Assembly: GCA_964035795.1 (NCBI GenBank)
Contig: OZ038320.1
Span: forward strand, 30,132,875 to 30,196,874
DNA from: Pterobdella sp. o SKG-2022
Taxonomy: Eukaryota > Annelida > Clitellata > Hirudinida > Piscicolidae
DNA length: 64,000 nt
Reading direction: 5' to 3'
Position 1 is the stretch's first letter. Each line of letters starts with the position of its first letter. The notes under the pieces are model-generated. The model was not told the origin of the DNA. It was given only the letters and a program-made list of their open reading frames with translations, and ran no database searches. The position numbers and the translations under genes are program-made. This document shows positions 1 to 11,836 of this stretch, in pieces.

Positions 1-964
1 TTTTGATTAGCCGTTAATGTTTTATTGAAAAAGCTGTTATCAATAGAATTTATTATAAAGCTAACGTTAAAATGTTTTAGATGCGGTTTGTTTTCATTTG
101 CTTCTATTAAAATGAATTATTTTGCCAAAAAGCACCGATGGAAATGATTTTTATAACATTTGATGAACATCTTTGTTCTTTTAATCATCGATCCAAATTG
201 TTCCTTTGGTAGTCGTATATTAGCTTACTGCTATAATAACCAGTTAATGCTAACATGCTCCTTTTATCATAATATAATGCTTTGCATTAACCCAAAAGAA
301 GTTTTTTAAAGCAAATTTAGTGCTTTAACTCTTAAGTCTTTGCAGGTTGATTTTTTTTTTCAGCAAAGATTTAAATGGCTTTGAATTACTGGCATTAATG
401 TCAATAAAAACCACTATGATTTCAAATGTTGAAGAAGTTAATTCAACAATGATAATGATAAATTATATGTTTTAAATGGTCCTTAATCAATAGGATACAC
501 GCAGAATCCCTTGCGAAAAATCATAAATTTGAAAATGCAGATTTCCCTTTCATGCTCTTTCCAGTTTTTGCTATACAATTTTCAAGATTTATTTGTTCAA
601 AAATTTATTAATAGAGTAATATTCATTTGATGCATATTTTAACATTCATAATTTCAAATAAGTTAGTTATTTTCAGAGTTTTATTTCAACTTGAGCGCTG
701 AAGCATTTATTTGATTTTTCCCTAAATTTATAGTCATAAACTCATAAAAATAATTATGTTTTTATTAGTTTTTGAAGAAACGTTAAAAAGAGCAAAAAGC
801 AATTATTTTTAGTGATGTACGCTTTCAAATGAGTTCACGGATTTATTTCTTCACACTGCCCGAGTAAAATATCGATAGATTGAAATTAAGGTCAAAACCG
901 TTCCAATTTTTTATATAAATTTTATACTCTATATTTTTAACTTAACTATATATTTGAAAAAAAG

Positions 965-2095
965 GTTGAAAATGAGACTAACAGCAAACATGTAGTGAAA
1001 AGTTATGATGATGATCTTGAAAGAAAGAGGGTTGTAGTTTTTGTAAGGGACGATACAAGCATTAAAGACACATCAAAAGAACTACCATACTCTGGCAATA
1101 AATCCAGTGAGTCTTTCGAGTAGTAGTTTAGTTTTTTTCCAAAGAATTTGATCATTTTGACAAAAATTACAGGCATTATAAGAGTAAAATTTGAGATTTG
1201 ATAGACACGTTTGAAATGTTATTTCTGCTTAAGTAATAAAGGTACGATAATTGTCAACTTACGCAAACATAATCTACTTCAATTTACCCATACAGGCCCA
1301 AATAAATATATTAACTTGACTAAAGATGCATCTCTTCTAAACCAATCACCATTACACATTCTGTCTGCCGATCGTCCTTTCAAAGACTTTTACGAAGAAA
1401 ATGAAGATTTAAAATATGACAGCCAAGTCACTCTTAAACTCAAACCCAACATCGAAGACACGCCAAACTATGTGCAACAGAATGCTGAATACATCACATT
1501 AACTTCTCAACGTCCATTAGCGGTATCAAATAGGTCCTGTTTTCCTATTGGTCCATTTATTAACCAATCATTATCACCACCCTTCTCAAACCACTCTTTT
1601 ATTTGGCCACGTAAAAAGACCCACAAAATTCACGCTTCGCCCTTTCCGCTGAGGTCTTTTGAAGATCAAGGAGGCAACAATTTTGTCGGAAATGTTACTA
1701 CTGATATCAGTGTCAATAAAAATTATTATAACAACATAATTAATGACCAGAATAATAATGATAAATGTGAAACAGAAAAAAAAATGTTCAACAAAAATGC
1801 TAATCACTTTACAACTAGGAAGGGATGCGATGATAGAAACAACCAAGCTGCGGCCGTTCAACGTTCTGCAGTCAAACAGATGCGGTCACAACATAACAGC
1901 GATCAAGAAAAACAAAGTACGAGTCAAGTTGAAAAAAATGAAAACCATAAACACCTCAAGAAGAACAAACAACGAGCAGCATCAACATGGGAAAAAGACA
2001 TTAACTATTTAACAGACGAATCTTGTTCGCCGGAAGTACAATCTCCACACGTGACATCGAAGTATTTCTTGTCCGTTCCAGATACGAAAGTTTGA
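965..2095 (+). CDS. 3' part of an unrecognised protein gene (two exons)
   Basis: I do not recognise this protein. Two exons can be joined: 965-1106, ending at a strong donor (A then GTGAGT), and 1296-2095, after the acceptor CCCATACAG. The first ends in phase 1 and the second supplies the two missing bases, so the frame runs to the TGA at 2093-2095. The joined product is at least 313 residues and probably continues upstream of 965 or beyond the window. It is hydrophilic, without membrane segments or cysteine pattern, rich in Asn, Lys, Ser and Thr, with an acidic/basic stretch (DDDLERKR) near its visible start. This composition suits a cytoplasmic tail or disordered region. The last four residues, DTKV, fit a class I PDZ ligand. 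An ATG at 1211 gives a longer ORF through the intron, but the spliced reading is preferred because of the good donor and acceptor. Confidence 0.5.
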
Positions 2096-4515
2096 TTGAG
2101 AAAAATTAATTTATTCGGTAAAGTTAAAGAAATAATTTTAACTAGTGTAGAAAAAAATTTGCAATTTTTTCTCAGTAGATGAATTGGGCAAAATACTATG
2201 TTTAAAAAATTTGTTAAGTTCAAATCACCAAGAAAATGAAAAATATTCACCTAGTTTTCGAATACTCATATAAATTTCTTGTTTAAATATTATTTGTTGG
2301 TTAAAAATTCAAAAAAAAACTAAGTTTTTAGTTAGCATTTGAATTATATATCCTAATAAGCTTTCTCACTCAGACGTCTTGTTGCCAAAGAATGACTGTT
2401 GAATAAGCTTATTCAATTAAAAATTTAAATCCATCAAACTCGTTGAGTTTTTGTTGGTTTTGGCACTTTTTAAAATTTTTTTTGATTTGTGGTATAATAT
2501 TTTAATAATATCTAATCACGTCGACACATTTACGAAGTATCAAAAGCTACGTAACTCAATGATGTGGAGTGGTAGGGGAACTATCATTACAATAAATGAT
2601 GATTTTTTATTATGATCACTTGTTGGACTATTTAAATATGCACAAAGACTAATTTGACTATAAATGTGTAAGCCATGTAATGTGGTCAGCCCATTCATGT
2701 ACATACTAATATACCAAGCTTTTCTGTCATTTTCTACTTTTTCAACGCATGTTAACAAATTTTTAAATTGAAGTTTTCTATTTAAAATTATTTTTATTTG
2801 AAAATTTGTTTATTTGATTCATTTTCCAGCAAGTTTTCACAAAAAAAGATTTTCATACACGTTTTCATTGCTTTGAAAGTCTCTACTATTAGTCAAGTGT
2901 ACAATGAAAGTTTCATTTTATATTTTTAAAAATTTTTAAAAGGTTATGTAGAAACTGTGTTAATTAGCAATGCTTAGTAGGTAGATAGCATGAAATACAT
3001 GGCAGTTTGTATGCTAATACAAAGGTTTTTTCATTTAAGAAAATGGCCACATCAGCTTTCTGAGAGAATAATATTACATTAGCAATTTTTTTGAATAACT
3101 TTTTAATGTTTGTTGTTTTTTTTGTGTAAAATTTTTGTTTTTGAGTGGTACATACAGCTTCATTCCAATAATTTTTATTTGATGCGTGTTTGAAACTGAG
3201 TTGATTTTTAAATGTTTTTTGATTAGGATTTTTACACCACGTTCCAATAGTAAGCATATTTATTTTTATGCCTTCCATCAAACTATCCTTCTATGTTTGT
3301 TTGAATTGTTGTTGTTGGAGGTTTTATCGAAAATACTAGACTGAAATCAACAACAATACTCGGAGAATTTTTTTTTGATGAGGGTTTATTAAATCATTAT
3401 GGCCATTCAAATCTACTTCGAAAAGTAACTCAAAGAGTATTGATTGAAACTAACTTTGCATCATAAAAACAATTTAACCGCAAAAAATCCAGAGATAATA
3501 TATATGTTCGAACGCACGATATATTGAATAGGTTGGTTTAGAGAAAAAGAAACTACACTAACTGGAAATTTTCAAAAAATTTTAAATAAACTTGGGAATG
3601 CTGTTTTGAACGGAACTAAATTTGAAGTAATTCACTGTAAAGATGGAGTGAATGATTAGCAGCAAAACAAAAAAAACATTATGAATTAGCGGAAATGGCT
3701 TACTGGAAACGGAAGTGAAGCAGAAGTTCGAAATATGGAAAAATCCGAGAGTAAAAAACAACGAAACATCAAATTGTTCGTGTTTAATTAAATATGAAAT
3801 TATGGCATCTCACATCTTTTGTTGCCTTGTTAGTTGTTTATTAGGAAGCATTAGTTAATCAGCTTTTGAAAAAAATCTTTTGAGATGATTTTATAAAATT
3901 TATCACTTTCAAATGTTTAAATGAAATATTTTTTTAAAGCTTTTTCGGAACACCTAGAGTGTAAAAAGTCAAAAAAAAGGAATAAGTGCGAAAGCCACTA
4001 TATTCGAGGTTTGGAATATTATTTGAAATTTGGACTTAACAATGTAATAAAAAACTTTTTAAGATCATTCAGTACTTAATTTTTCAAAAAAATTTCATTT
4101 TTAAAGATACATGCTCAAATATATTTTTCTCATTTGAAATTTTATCAGCTTCATAACTTTCTGTAATACTTTAAATCTTTCAATTTCCCTTTTCGTGGTA
4201 TTTCAAAAAAATCAATTTTTAAAATTTAACTCGTTTTAGTTTATTTCCATAACACTTTGAGCCTTCATTTCAAAAAAATGATGCGATAATAGTAATGCTT
4301 TTTCAATTCCAGTGCAACTTTTTATCGGAATTTTTATTCCACTCTCTCTTTGGAGGAATTTTTTCACTTTGTTTAAATATTTTTTGAACTTTAAAATGAT
4401 AAAAGTTCAAGATTTTATTGAATGATCAAATTTTTAACTTCAAAAACACAACAGTTAAACAAAAGTTGAATAACTATTCAATCATATAATCAATAAGATA
4501 AACAGTAATATAATA
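2096..4515. other. Spacer without a supported gene
   Basis: AT-rich sequence between the first gene and the Frizzled gene. A 105-codon minus-strand ORF at 2964-3281 has no recognisable motif, and I found no splice sites or coding neighbours that would make it a gene. Confidence 0.5.
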
Positions 4516-4686
4516 TCCACTGATACCACCCATGAAGACCATCGACCAGTCTTAGAAACCTTCCAGACTCCCATTTCAAACCATTATTAAACATCGAATG
4601 ACCCCTATATCTATGATGAGGAAGATGATGCTTATCGTAACCTTGAGAAGTTTGTGCAGTCTAATGTTGGCCCAGAAATATTCTAA
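4516..4686 (+). pseudogene. Coding-like remnant interrupted by a stop
   Basis: One plus-strand frame reads as plausible protein on both sides of a single TAA at 4588-4590. Before it comes a Thr/His/Pro-rich stretch (DTTHEDHRPVLETFQTP); after it an acidic stretch (YDEEDDAYRNLEKF) that ends at TAA 4684-4686. GC content is higher than in the flanks. It may be a decayed last exon or two short exon pieces. It lies just past the 3' end of the Frizzled gene, on the opposite strand. I cannot name a family. Confidence 0.3.
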
Positions 4687-4771
4687 ATTTTGTCATAATT
4701 TTATTATTTCTGTATAATTGAGTTTTCTTTAGCCACATTACAGTTCCCATATTCAGATGTTGTTTATTATG

Positions 4772-5418
4772 TTAATATTTTTTGTTATTGAAACATAACC
4801 TTTTTTTCATTGATAATATAAGCCAAAAACAAAAGCAAAAAACCCCTGGAAACAAAATAAAAAGAAGTTTTAAGAGAGAAACTACGAAATTCATTTTGGA
4901 ATCAGGGTTACTTCGCAAGATAGGAAGGTTTTGTAAACGTGAATGTTCGTACAGAAGGCACAAGGTGAAGTTGAAATATAATATTGAATTTAAAGTGGTA
5001 AGAATAAAAAAACAGGCTAAAAAGTTGACAACCTTGAAACTGCTCTTAGTTAATTGAAACTTCAGGATAGTTTTCTGGGTGTTTTCTGTGGTTTTTTTGC
5101 TGCAGTTATACTTTTGTCTTTTATATCTGTTTTGTTTTTTACCTTTTGTATAATATAAGTCATTTTTCAAAGAATCTTCGTTTAATTTATTATTCGTTAA
5201 AAATGATTGCCCAGAATTACTATTTAAAGAGCAATTGTATTGAAAATTAAAATCAACATCATTCTCAGTTTGTTTACTTTTGAAATCTGTTCCTTTAATA
5301 TTATAGTTTTGATAATTAAGATGACTTTTATTAATATTTTTAATATTATTATTGTTATTCTTATTGTTGTTGTTGTTGTTGTTGTTGTTTTTGTTGTTGT
5401 TGTTGTTGTTGTTGTTGC

Positions 5419-5509
<91 letters not shown>

Positions 5510-8008
5510 ATAGTTTTTTTCATTAATGTTGATATTTATGGTATTGTTGTTGTTTTTATTATTAGCTATTTTATTACTGCTGTTATTGTGGATTTTGTCC
5601 ATTTTATTAATGGTTTTATTTTGATAATTATTATTGTTTTCATCAGAATAAAACCTAAGCCTGCTTTCTTTGTAATTATTTGATGATATTTTTGAGATTT
5701 TGTTCAAATGTTTCATCTTGATGAGAGCTTGTTTCTTTTTTATCCTGCCAGCACCTTTAAGACTACCCTTAGCATCATCAGAATCTTTTATTATTCCTGC
5801 CATCTTTTGATGATTAACTTTATATTTTCTGCCTGTATCTGAGCTTATTTCAATGATATTTTTGGGCCTGCAATAATTTTTTGTGTTTTCCAATTTAGAA
5901 CTTATAAAGGTGTAGAAAATCAAAAAAAGGGAAGAAAAAGCCAAAAAGGATTGGATAAAAAAGGGTATTGTGAGTGTGAGGTTGAAGGTTGCTTCCAACA
6001 TGCACAAGCCAGTTAACTCATCACTCGATACCAATCCATTGTAGAAAAGAAATATAGAAAAGAAAAGATGTAGAAATATTATTGTTATGTTTAGGTGGTC
6101 AACAAATGATTTTTTTTTGTGAAGAAGCAAAGAGTTTGAGCTAGCTTGATGCTGGTTTGCTTTTCTTGAAGATTTTCGTTGGTTTTGTTGTTGCATAGAA
6201 GTTTTCGAACATAATTTTTGGAAGTCTTCAAACCTATGTTTTTCGATTCTTTCACGTTCATGAATTCTAAAACAATCGTTTCTGTTCAAACTGTAATCAA
6301 ATATCGAACCAGAATGTAGATAGTTGTTCCAACCACTGGTTTCATTATGAGCCACGAATGATTGGTTCTTTTCTTTGCAAAACTCACAAACATTAATTGT
6401 TAGATTTTTTTCTTTTGTGTTTTTTTTTAAATTAATCTTATCTATTATTTTTAGTTGTTTTTTGTTAATTAAAAAGATATACTTCACCTTGAGGTATAAA
6501 TAAAACACAAATTTAGTATTAATGTAAAAACTGATGAAAAAGGAGTTGAAAAATAATAGATACACAACGAAACAGTAAATGTTGAAAACAGCCGGATTTG
6601 CCGAAGTGTAAGCTATTTTAACTGTTTGCATGGATGTTGGAGAAGGTTGTTCTCGATAAAACTGATAATATATGGCATTTTTTGTGTTATTAGTTGAAGA
6701 CCGTGTGAGGATTTCTTTGCAGCTCGATCTTTCATGCCCAGCAAATAGAAATATTGAAAAAGAGAATGTTAACAATACAAATAGCAAAAGCATTTTCACC
6801 AAATAACTAATGGTTTCTTGTTCCAAACCATCGAGTAAAATCTTGGTTTTTATATCAAATAGTGTTGAAACATTGTCTGAGTAATTTTTGTTGAAATCTT
6901 CAGTATTTGTTCCGTAAAGGTTTTCACCCGTGTTGAGGTATTTACTGTTAATTCGTTTTAATAATTTTTCAATGAAGATTGAACTTACTACAACCGAACC
7001 AAAAACAGTGAACACCAGCATCACAACTTCTGCCACATATTTTTGATCTTTCTCAAATAAAACGTCAGAGTGACATTTTCTAAAACATTTAGCGCTATTT
7101 CTGTCAAGGATAGCAACATAAGCTTCCGGCCTAAATAGCCTCGCACATGTTTTACTAATGAAGATTTGATTTAGTTGTTTGTTTTTCAGGAAATATATGT
7201 GGTTCATTAAACGTTGTAGAAGCAAATTTTTCTGTAAATTATGATTGTCAAATTGTTGGTGTGTATCATCTCTTTGTTTTGATTTTGAAATGTTCTGATC
7301 ATAAACCACGTTTTGACTTTGTTCTTTTGATTCTGGAAAGGCTTCTATACACATGTTATTGTTATCATTTTGCTGAGGAAATGACTCACAGTCTAAAGCT
7401 GGGGGCCAGGAGAATCCAAATTGGTTCATAATGGGCTGGCAGCTGTCACGGGATAGAACACACAATCCTCTACAAGGACCTACCGAAATGGATGTTGTTT
7501 TTTCGATAGGACAATAGGGGTAGACAGCAGAACAGAGGAACCATTTTAAATGTTTTGAGCATCTGTAGTTAAATAGTGGCATGAACGTTTCCAATACAGC
7601 TTCTGCTTCCATTTGGTTTTCGTGGCCAAGAAGGTTAGGCATGGACGTGTAGGTATAAAATTCACGCATTACTGAATAACACATTGAAGATTCAGAAATT
7701 TTTTCACACGTTGGTTTCACATTATAATCTTCAAGGAAATGTTCGTTCACGTCGTACCCTCCATCACTGACTGTTTCAAAGGGGGGTATGTTTGGCAAGT
7801 ACTCCCGGTTGTTTGGTATCGGGCTTGTTTCTAACTTAATTTTACCCTTTTCATGGTTTCTAGCTATTGATTTAAAACGTTCAAAAAAGTTTCTTTTAAC
7901 TTTATAGGATAAACTTACATCAGTATGTATGAAAAGAAAAACAAAAACTAAACTAATGGGGTGGGTTTTTAGCTTAGATAGTAAAAATATATTTACAAGA
8001 ACTAACAT
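4772..8008 (-). CDS. Atypical Frizzled-type Wnt receptor (Fz4-like CRD)
   Basis: Seven-pass membrane receptor of the Frizzled family, which binds Wnt ligands through an extracellular cysteine-rich domain. It is one 1078-codon exon. A signal peptide covers about residues 1-35. The CRD (101-220) has all ten cysteines: 101, 110, 150, 159, 166, 179, 183, 190, 207, 220. Its wording (MPNLLGHE, FGFSWPPALDC, PQQNDNNNMC) is closest to Fz4. Linker cysteines follow at 288, 308 and 312. Membrane spans are near 324-346, 398-424, 470-497, 638-660, 680-703, 991-1019 and 1040-1065; the SSDELTGLC motif after TM4 is diagnostic. The cytoplasmic loops are greatly enlarged: about 50 residues between TM1 and TM2, 130 between TM3 and TM4, and 280 between TM5 and TM6, the last carrying a poly-Asn run. 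After TM7 only about 13 residues remain, and the KTxxxW Dishevelled-binding motif is absent. Fz-family identity is secure; the exact subfamily is less so. Confidence 0.9.
5359..5508 (-). repeat. (AAC)n microsatellite encoding poly-asparagine
   Basis: About 50 near-perfect GTT triplets on the plus strand read AAC on the coding strand and encode the poly-Asn run in the third cytoplasmic loop of the Frizzled-like receptor (about residues 833-884). Two or three triplets are interrupted (TTT, CTG). Long same-frame ORFs on the other strand and in other frames here (poly-Val, poly-Thr) are by-products of the repeat. Confidence 0.95.
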
Positions 8009-9722
8009 TTCTACAACTTTTTCATAGTTATAATTTTTTAGTTCAAGTTACTTCATAGAATTTAAATAATAGAAAATTTAAAGTTAGATTGAGAACACAG
8101 TTTTATATATACTTTCTCTACTAAGGGCCACTACAAACTCAAACATTCACTGTTTTTCTTCATAACTTCAGCCCAATATAAATTAAATTAAATATTCAAT
8201 AAACTGAAGACATTATTAAAAAAAGTTAATATTTAAATAAATTGTATAAAAAGGTATTTAAATAGAGATATTTCATCTCACACACCCAAACATTTAAGTG
8301 CCTTTAGCAGGTATATGCTAGCCTTTGAGTTCTATAAATCGTTGTGTGTAGTAGAAATTTTTCAATAAATCTCTTTTAAATCCTATTATGATAATTAAAA
8401 ATGTATTTGGAGCGTTCTTTATGAAGTAAGTAAAAAGTTTAAAAATAAATTTATACAAGGTTCTTTGAATTATTTCATCATTGATAAATTCGATTGAATT
8501 TTAAGCAATGAATTCCAATAATTAGGAAATTTCATTATCAATAATGGTATATTATAAAAAATTTCTAATAATAATAATAATAAATTTATATATTGAAAAA
8601 TAATATAAGACAGTAAAACTAGATAAGGTTGAAGTCTTATCGTGAGTACCATTCAATAAGGCAATTATTAAGTAAAATAAAGCTCTAAAAAGGTCTATAT
8701 ATTACAAATTTAAACTTTATACAAGCATCAAGGTGCCTATAATGACTCGTTTTGAATGTTCTTTGAGTGGAGTTTGATGTTTTTAAATCTTTGGTATGAG
8801 GGATTTAAATTTATTAAATGAGTCTTTCGAAAAAAATTTTAAAAAGTGAAATTTTCTAAATATTATTTTTACGTAGATTTAGGAATTTAAAAACTTGAGA
8901 GAAAACTTTATGAATCGTTATAAATGGGAAACCGAAGAAGGAAGGACTGTTCAATAAATATCCTTCACTGTAGACTCCAAACTAACTTTTAAATCGATCA
9001 ATCTCAATATTAATAAACCTCCACATACTTCGTAATAAAGTCACATATAGCCATACATACAGGCACATGTAGCGATACATACAAGCACAGGGGCATATAC
9101 AATCTCAAGTGTTTGCTCTTTCTAAGCCTTTCTTATCGTACAACAGTCAAATTCTTGTTTGCTCACTTCTCCACACGGTGCCATTACTGCGCATATTCAC
9201 ACACATTTATAGCATAATTTTAAAAATTATTAATTTATACGTTTGTTTTTTAATGAGTCTTGACTAAAAAAGCTGGTTATCATACAGAACTTATCGGCTG
9301 CTCATATTCTTATCAGTAATTGAATTTTTCATTTCAAATTTAGTTCGGTTGGAAAGATTTTTGTAACATCCAGCTGTAAATTATGAATTCATGCTTTTGA
9401 ACTATTTTTGAAATACCAAGTATTCTGATTTAGAATGTATGTAAACATTCCTTTGAAACTTGAAAAGAGAACATGCAGAGGACTTTGGAACTAAAGCAGA
9501 ATATGAAAACTATGTTTGTTCTGAACATGAAAAAATATTGATGCATTTACATTTTTCCAAAATTTAAACCTAAAGTCACCTTTGTGAAGCAGAACATTTG
9601 ATCTTGCACTTCTCAAAAACTGTTGATTGCTTAAGCTTACCTGATGAAACTGCTCATATAAATTTACTCTAAAAAAAAATAATTTATTTATCTAGCGCCA
9701 AGGCAAGCAACTGAGTCGCACT
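8009..9722. other. Upstream region of the Frizzled-like gene
   Basis: No gene seen. AT-rich, with no recognisable core promoter. It contains a small tandem duplication at 9044-9087: two adjacent 22-bp units, each containing ATACATACA, that differ at about four positions. Confidence 0.5.
9044..9087. repeat. Two-copy 22-bp tandem repeat
   Basis: Units 9044-9065 and 9066-9087 align without gaps and differ at about four positions. Each carries the core GATACATACA or CATACATACA. No function is suggested. Confidence 0.6.
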
Positions 9723-9845
9723 GCTACAAATTTAATGTAACGAAAACACATTGTAGAACAATAATGTAATTGTTGGCCCACGCGGGGTCGAACCCGGTAA
9801 CTTTAGATAATTAGTCTAACGCTCAACCACTGAGCTAGAGGGGCC
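9723..9845 (-). mobile_element. tRNA-derived SINE, best-preserved head
   Basis: On the minus strand the element begins with a tRNA-like head (9845-9774): an A box (TAGCTCAGTGG), an anticodon arm TTAGA-CTAATTA-TCTAA that would present AAT, and a B box close to GGTTCGAnnCC. The start GGCCC and the anticodon resemble tRNA-Ile. The head is followed by a tail shared with the copies at 14343, 38421 and 57761 (TTACATTAAATTTGTAGC). The shared tail marks it as a SINE rather than a working tRNA gene. Confidence 0.75.
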
Positions 9846-11836
9846 TGGTTTGTGGAAATTTCTTTACATACACAAAGTAGATTTCTAAATCTAAACTATT
9901 TTTTAATTTTTTGAAAACTTCTATTTAACTATTGTTCTGAATCAAAACATCATTTTGACCATATCAATAACGTGAATTAATACATCTATTAATATAGAAC
10001 ATTTTAAAGTAAAAAAAAATGAAAACTGATAAAATTAATAGCTACAAATTACTAGGTGGCTTATAGAATGTGGAAAAACGATGGATGTTCTAAACCAATT
10101 GAAAACAATAGTAAATAGCGGGAGAATAACCAATTGAATAAAAACTAGAATTTTATTTAAGATTATCTTCTTTACTGGACAAGTGTAAGAAGATACATGA
10201 TGGAGGGGATTCAAGAAGAGATTTTTTGTCTTTTATGTAGAAAGATTGTGGGTAAAAAAACTAGTAAGTTCAATATTGAATGATGTATACAACGATTTTT
10301 TAAAGCATCCAAAGAAGTTTTGCCACAAACTGCTTAAGACTCTAATCACTCTGACGGAATATTTTTGAATAATAGAACCAGAAAGGAAAAAAGAATTATA
10401 AAATAAAATAATGAAACAGTTATTTAAAAATTGATTTTGAACAGTTTTATTTCATGGTACAGAGAGGTGTGTTTGACGACAGAGAATAGGGATAGATGAA
10501 AAACAAGCAACTTTTAATAAAATGATCGGAAGCAATATCCACCAACAAACTTTGTAAAAAGATTAAAAGAGAATTTTAAAAAAATTAAAAAAAGCCGAAA
10601 CTAAAAAAAATGTCGAGAAAAGAGTAGTTAGGAACGAAATTAAATGTGTGATGTTGGTTGACAAATGCTAAAAGTAGATAAACTTACAAAATTTGATGAG
10701 AAAAAGACAAAGTAAAATACCTTAAAATACTTAAAGAGGTATGAGAAAAAAGACTGATCACGATTGGTTCAAAGTATACGTACAACCTGGTAGAGTGTGG
10801 GTTAGTTGAAATTTACATGTGTAAGTGGAAAAATTATTTAAGTTATGGAAAATAAAATAGCGTTAATATAAAATAAGCTAAAAAGTGATGATATTTAAAG
10901 GGTCAAAATTAGAGTTAAGAATTTTAAGTGAATTCTTTCCAAAGAGCGAAAGATTTATTAGAGGATGAACAGTTGAGTAAGCATGAAAACCCAAGAGATT
11001 AAACTAAGATTTAAAAAAACAATAGCAATTAGATGCTTAAAATGCACAAAAAACTGAAAAAATTTATAAACACAAACAACTTCTGGAATCTCATCCAGAT
11101 ATTCTTACACGCACAAATTCATTTTCTTCGCTGAATTAACTGCTAGTTATCATTATCTTGAAGCATATTACTAACTCGCACCATTGGAACCTTTTAAAAA
11201 TAACCAATGCAAGATTTATTCATGTCAAAAGTAGTTTTGCTTTGTTGAAAACTCTGATTTTACTACTCATATTTAATGAATTCAAAGTGAAGCGATGTGG
11301 GGATAAAATTCGATCCGTTACCAATTGCATTTATTTATAAAACCCAAAACAAGTCATAACAAAATATATATTTTCAATCTAATTAAAAATAGGTGTCTTA
11401 AGTAAAAATATATTTCCACATTAAAACAATAAGTAACAAAGACATGAAATTTAAAATATTAAATCGATTTCAAAAATATCTGAAAAAAATTATAAAATTT
11501 TCGTTCAAAACCACATAGCACATACGTAATATATAGGCACTTGATAAACATTCACAGAAAACAGTGATGAATCTCAAAAATAATTCCTTTACACAAGTTA
11601 CAGTTTAAAAGGTATATATACATCTTGTTGTACATAAAAGTTAACGTTGGAAATTCTATAAAAGTATATTAACGGTATAAAGATGTTATGTTGAAGGCGT
11701 TCAACCAATGTAGATAATGAAGTTTAAATCGTACAAAATTAAATGCAAAATGTCGTTCTTATTCCATATACTTTCGCTGCAGTCGCTAGATGGTTTCACA
11801 GATAACTATAACAATAAGCCTTAACGAAGTGTGATG
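9846..11836. other. Gene-free stretch downstream of the L1-like gene
   Basis: No gene is supported. From about 10020 to 11060 the plus strand is conspicuously purine-rich (many GAAAA, AAAGA runs) with no open frame. This could be a decayed element or the 3' noncoding region of the L1-like gene, whose stop is at 11837. Confidence 0.4.

Noticed and set aside
1..964. Upstream exons of the first gene
   Set aside because: Looked for acceptors with open frames on the plus strand and found none convincing; AT-rich sequence only.
2964..3281. 105-codon minus-strand ORF
   Set aside because: No motif, no splice partner, and composition like the surrounding AT-rich spacer.
5240..5683. Long poly-Val ORF on the plus strand and poly-Thr ORF on the minus strand
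   Set aside because: Both are other-frame readings of the AAC repeat in the Frizzled-like exon.
9774..9845. Functional tRNA-Ile gene
   Set aside because: The A and B boxes are good, but the T stem pairs poorly and the downstream tail is shared with three other dispersed copies, so it is a SINE head.
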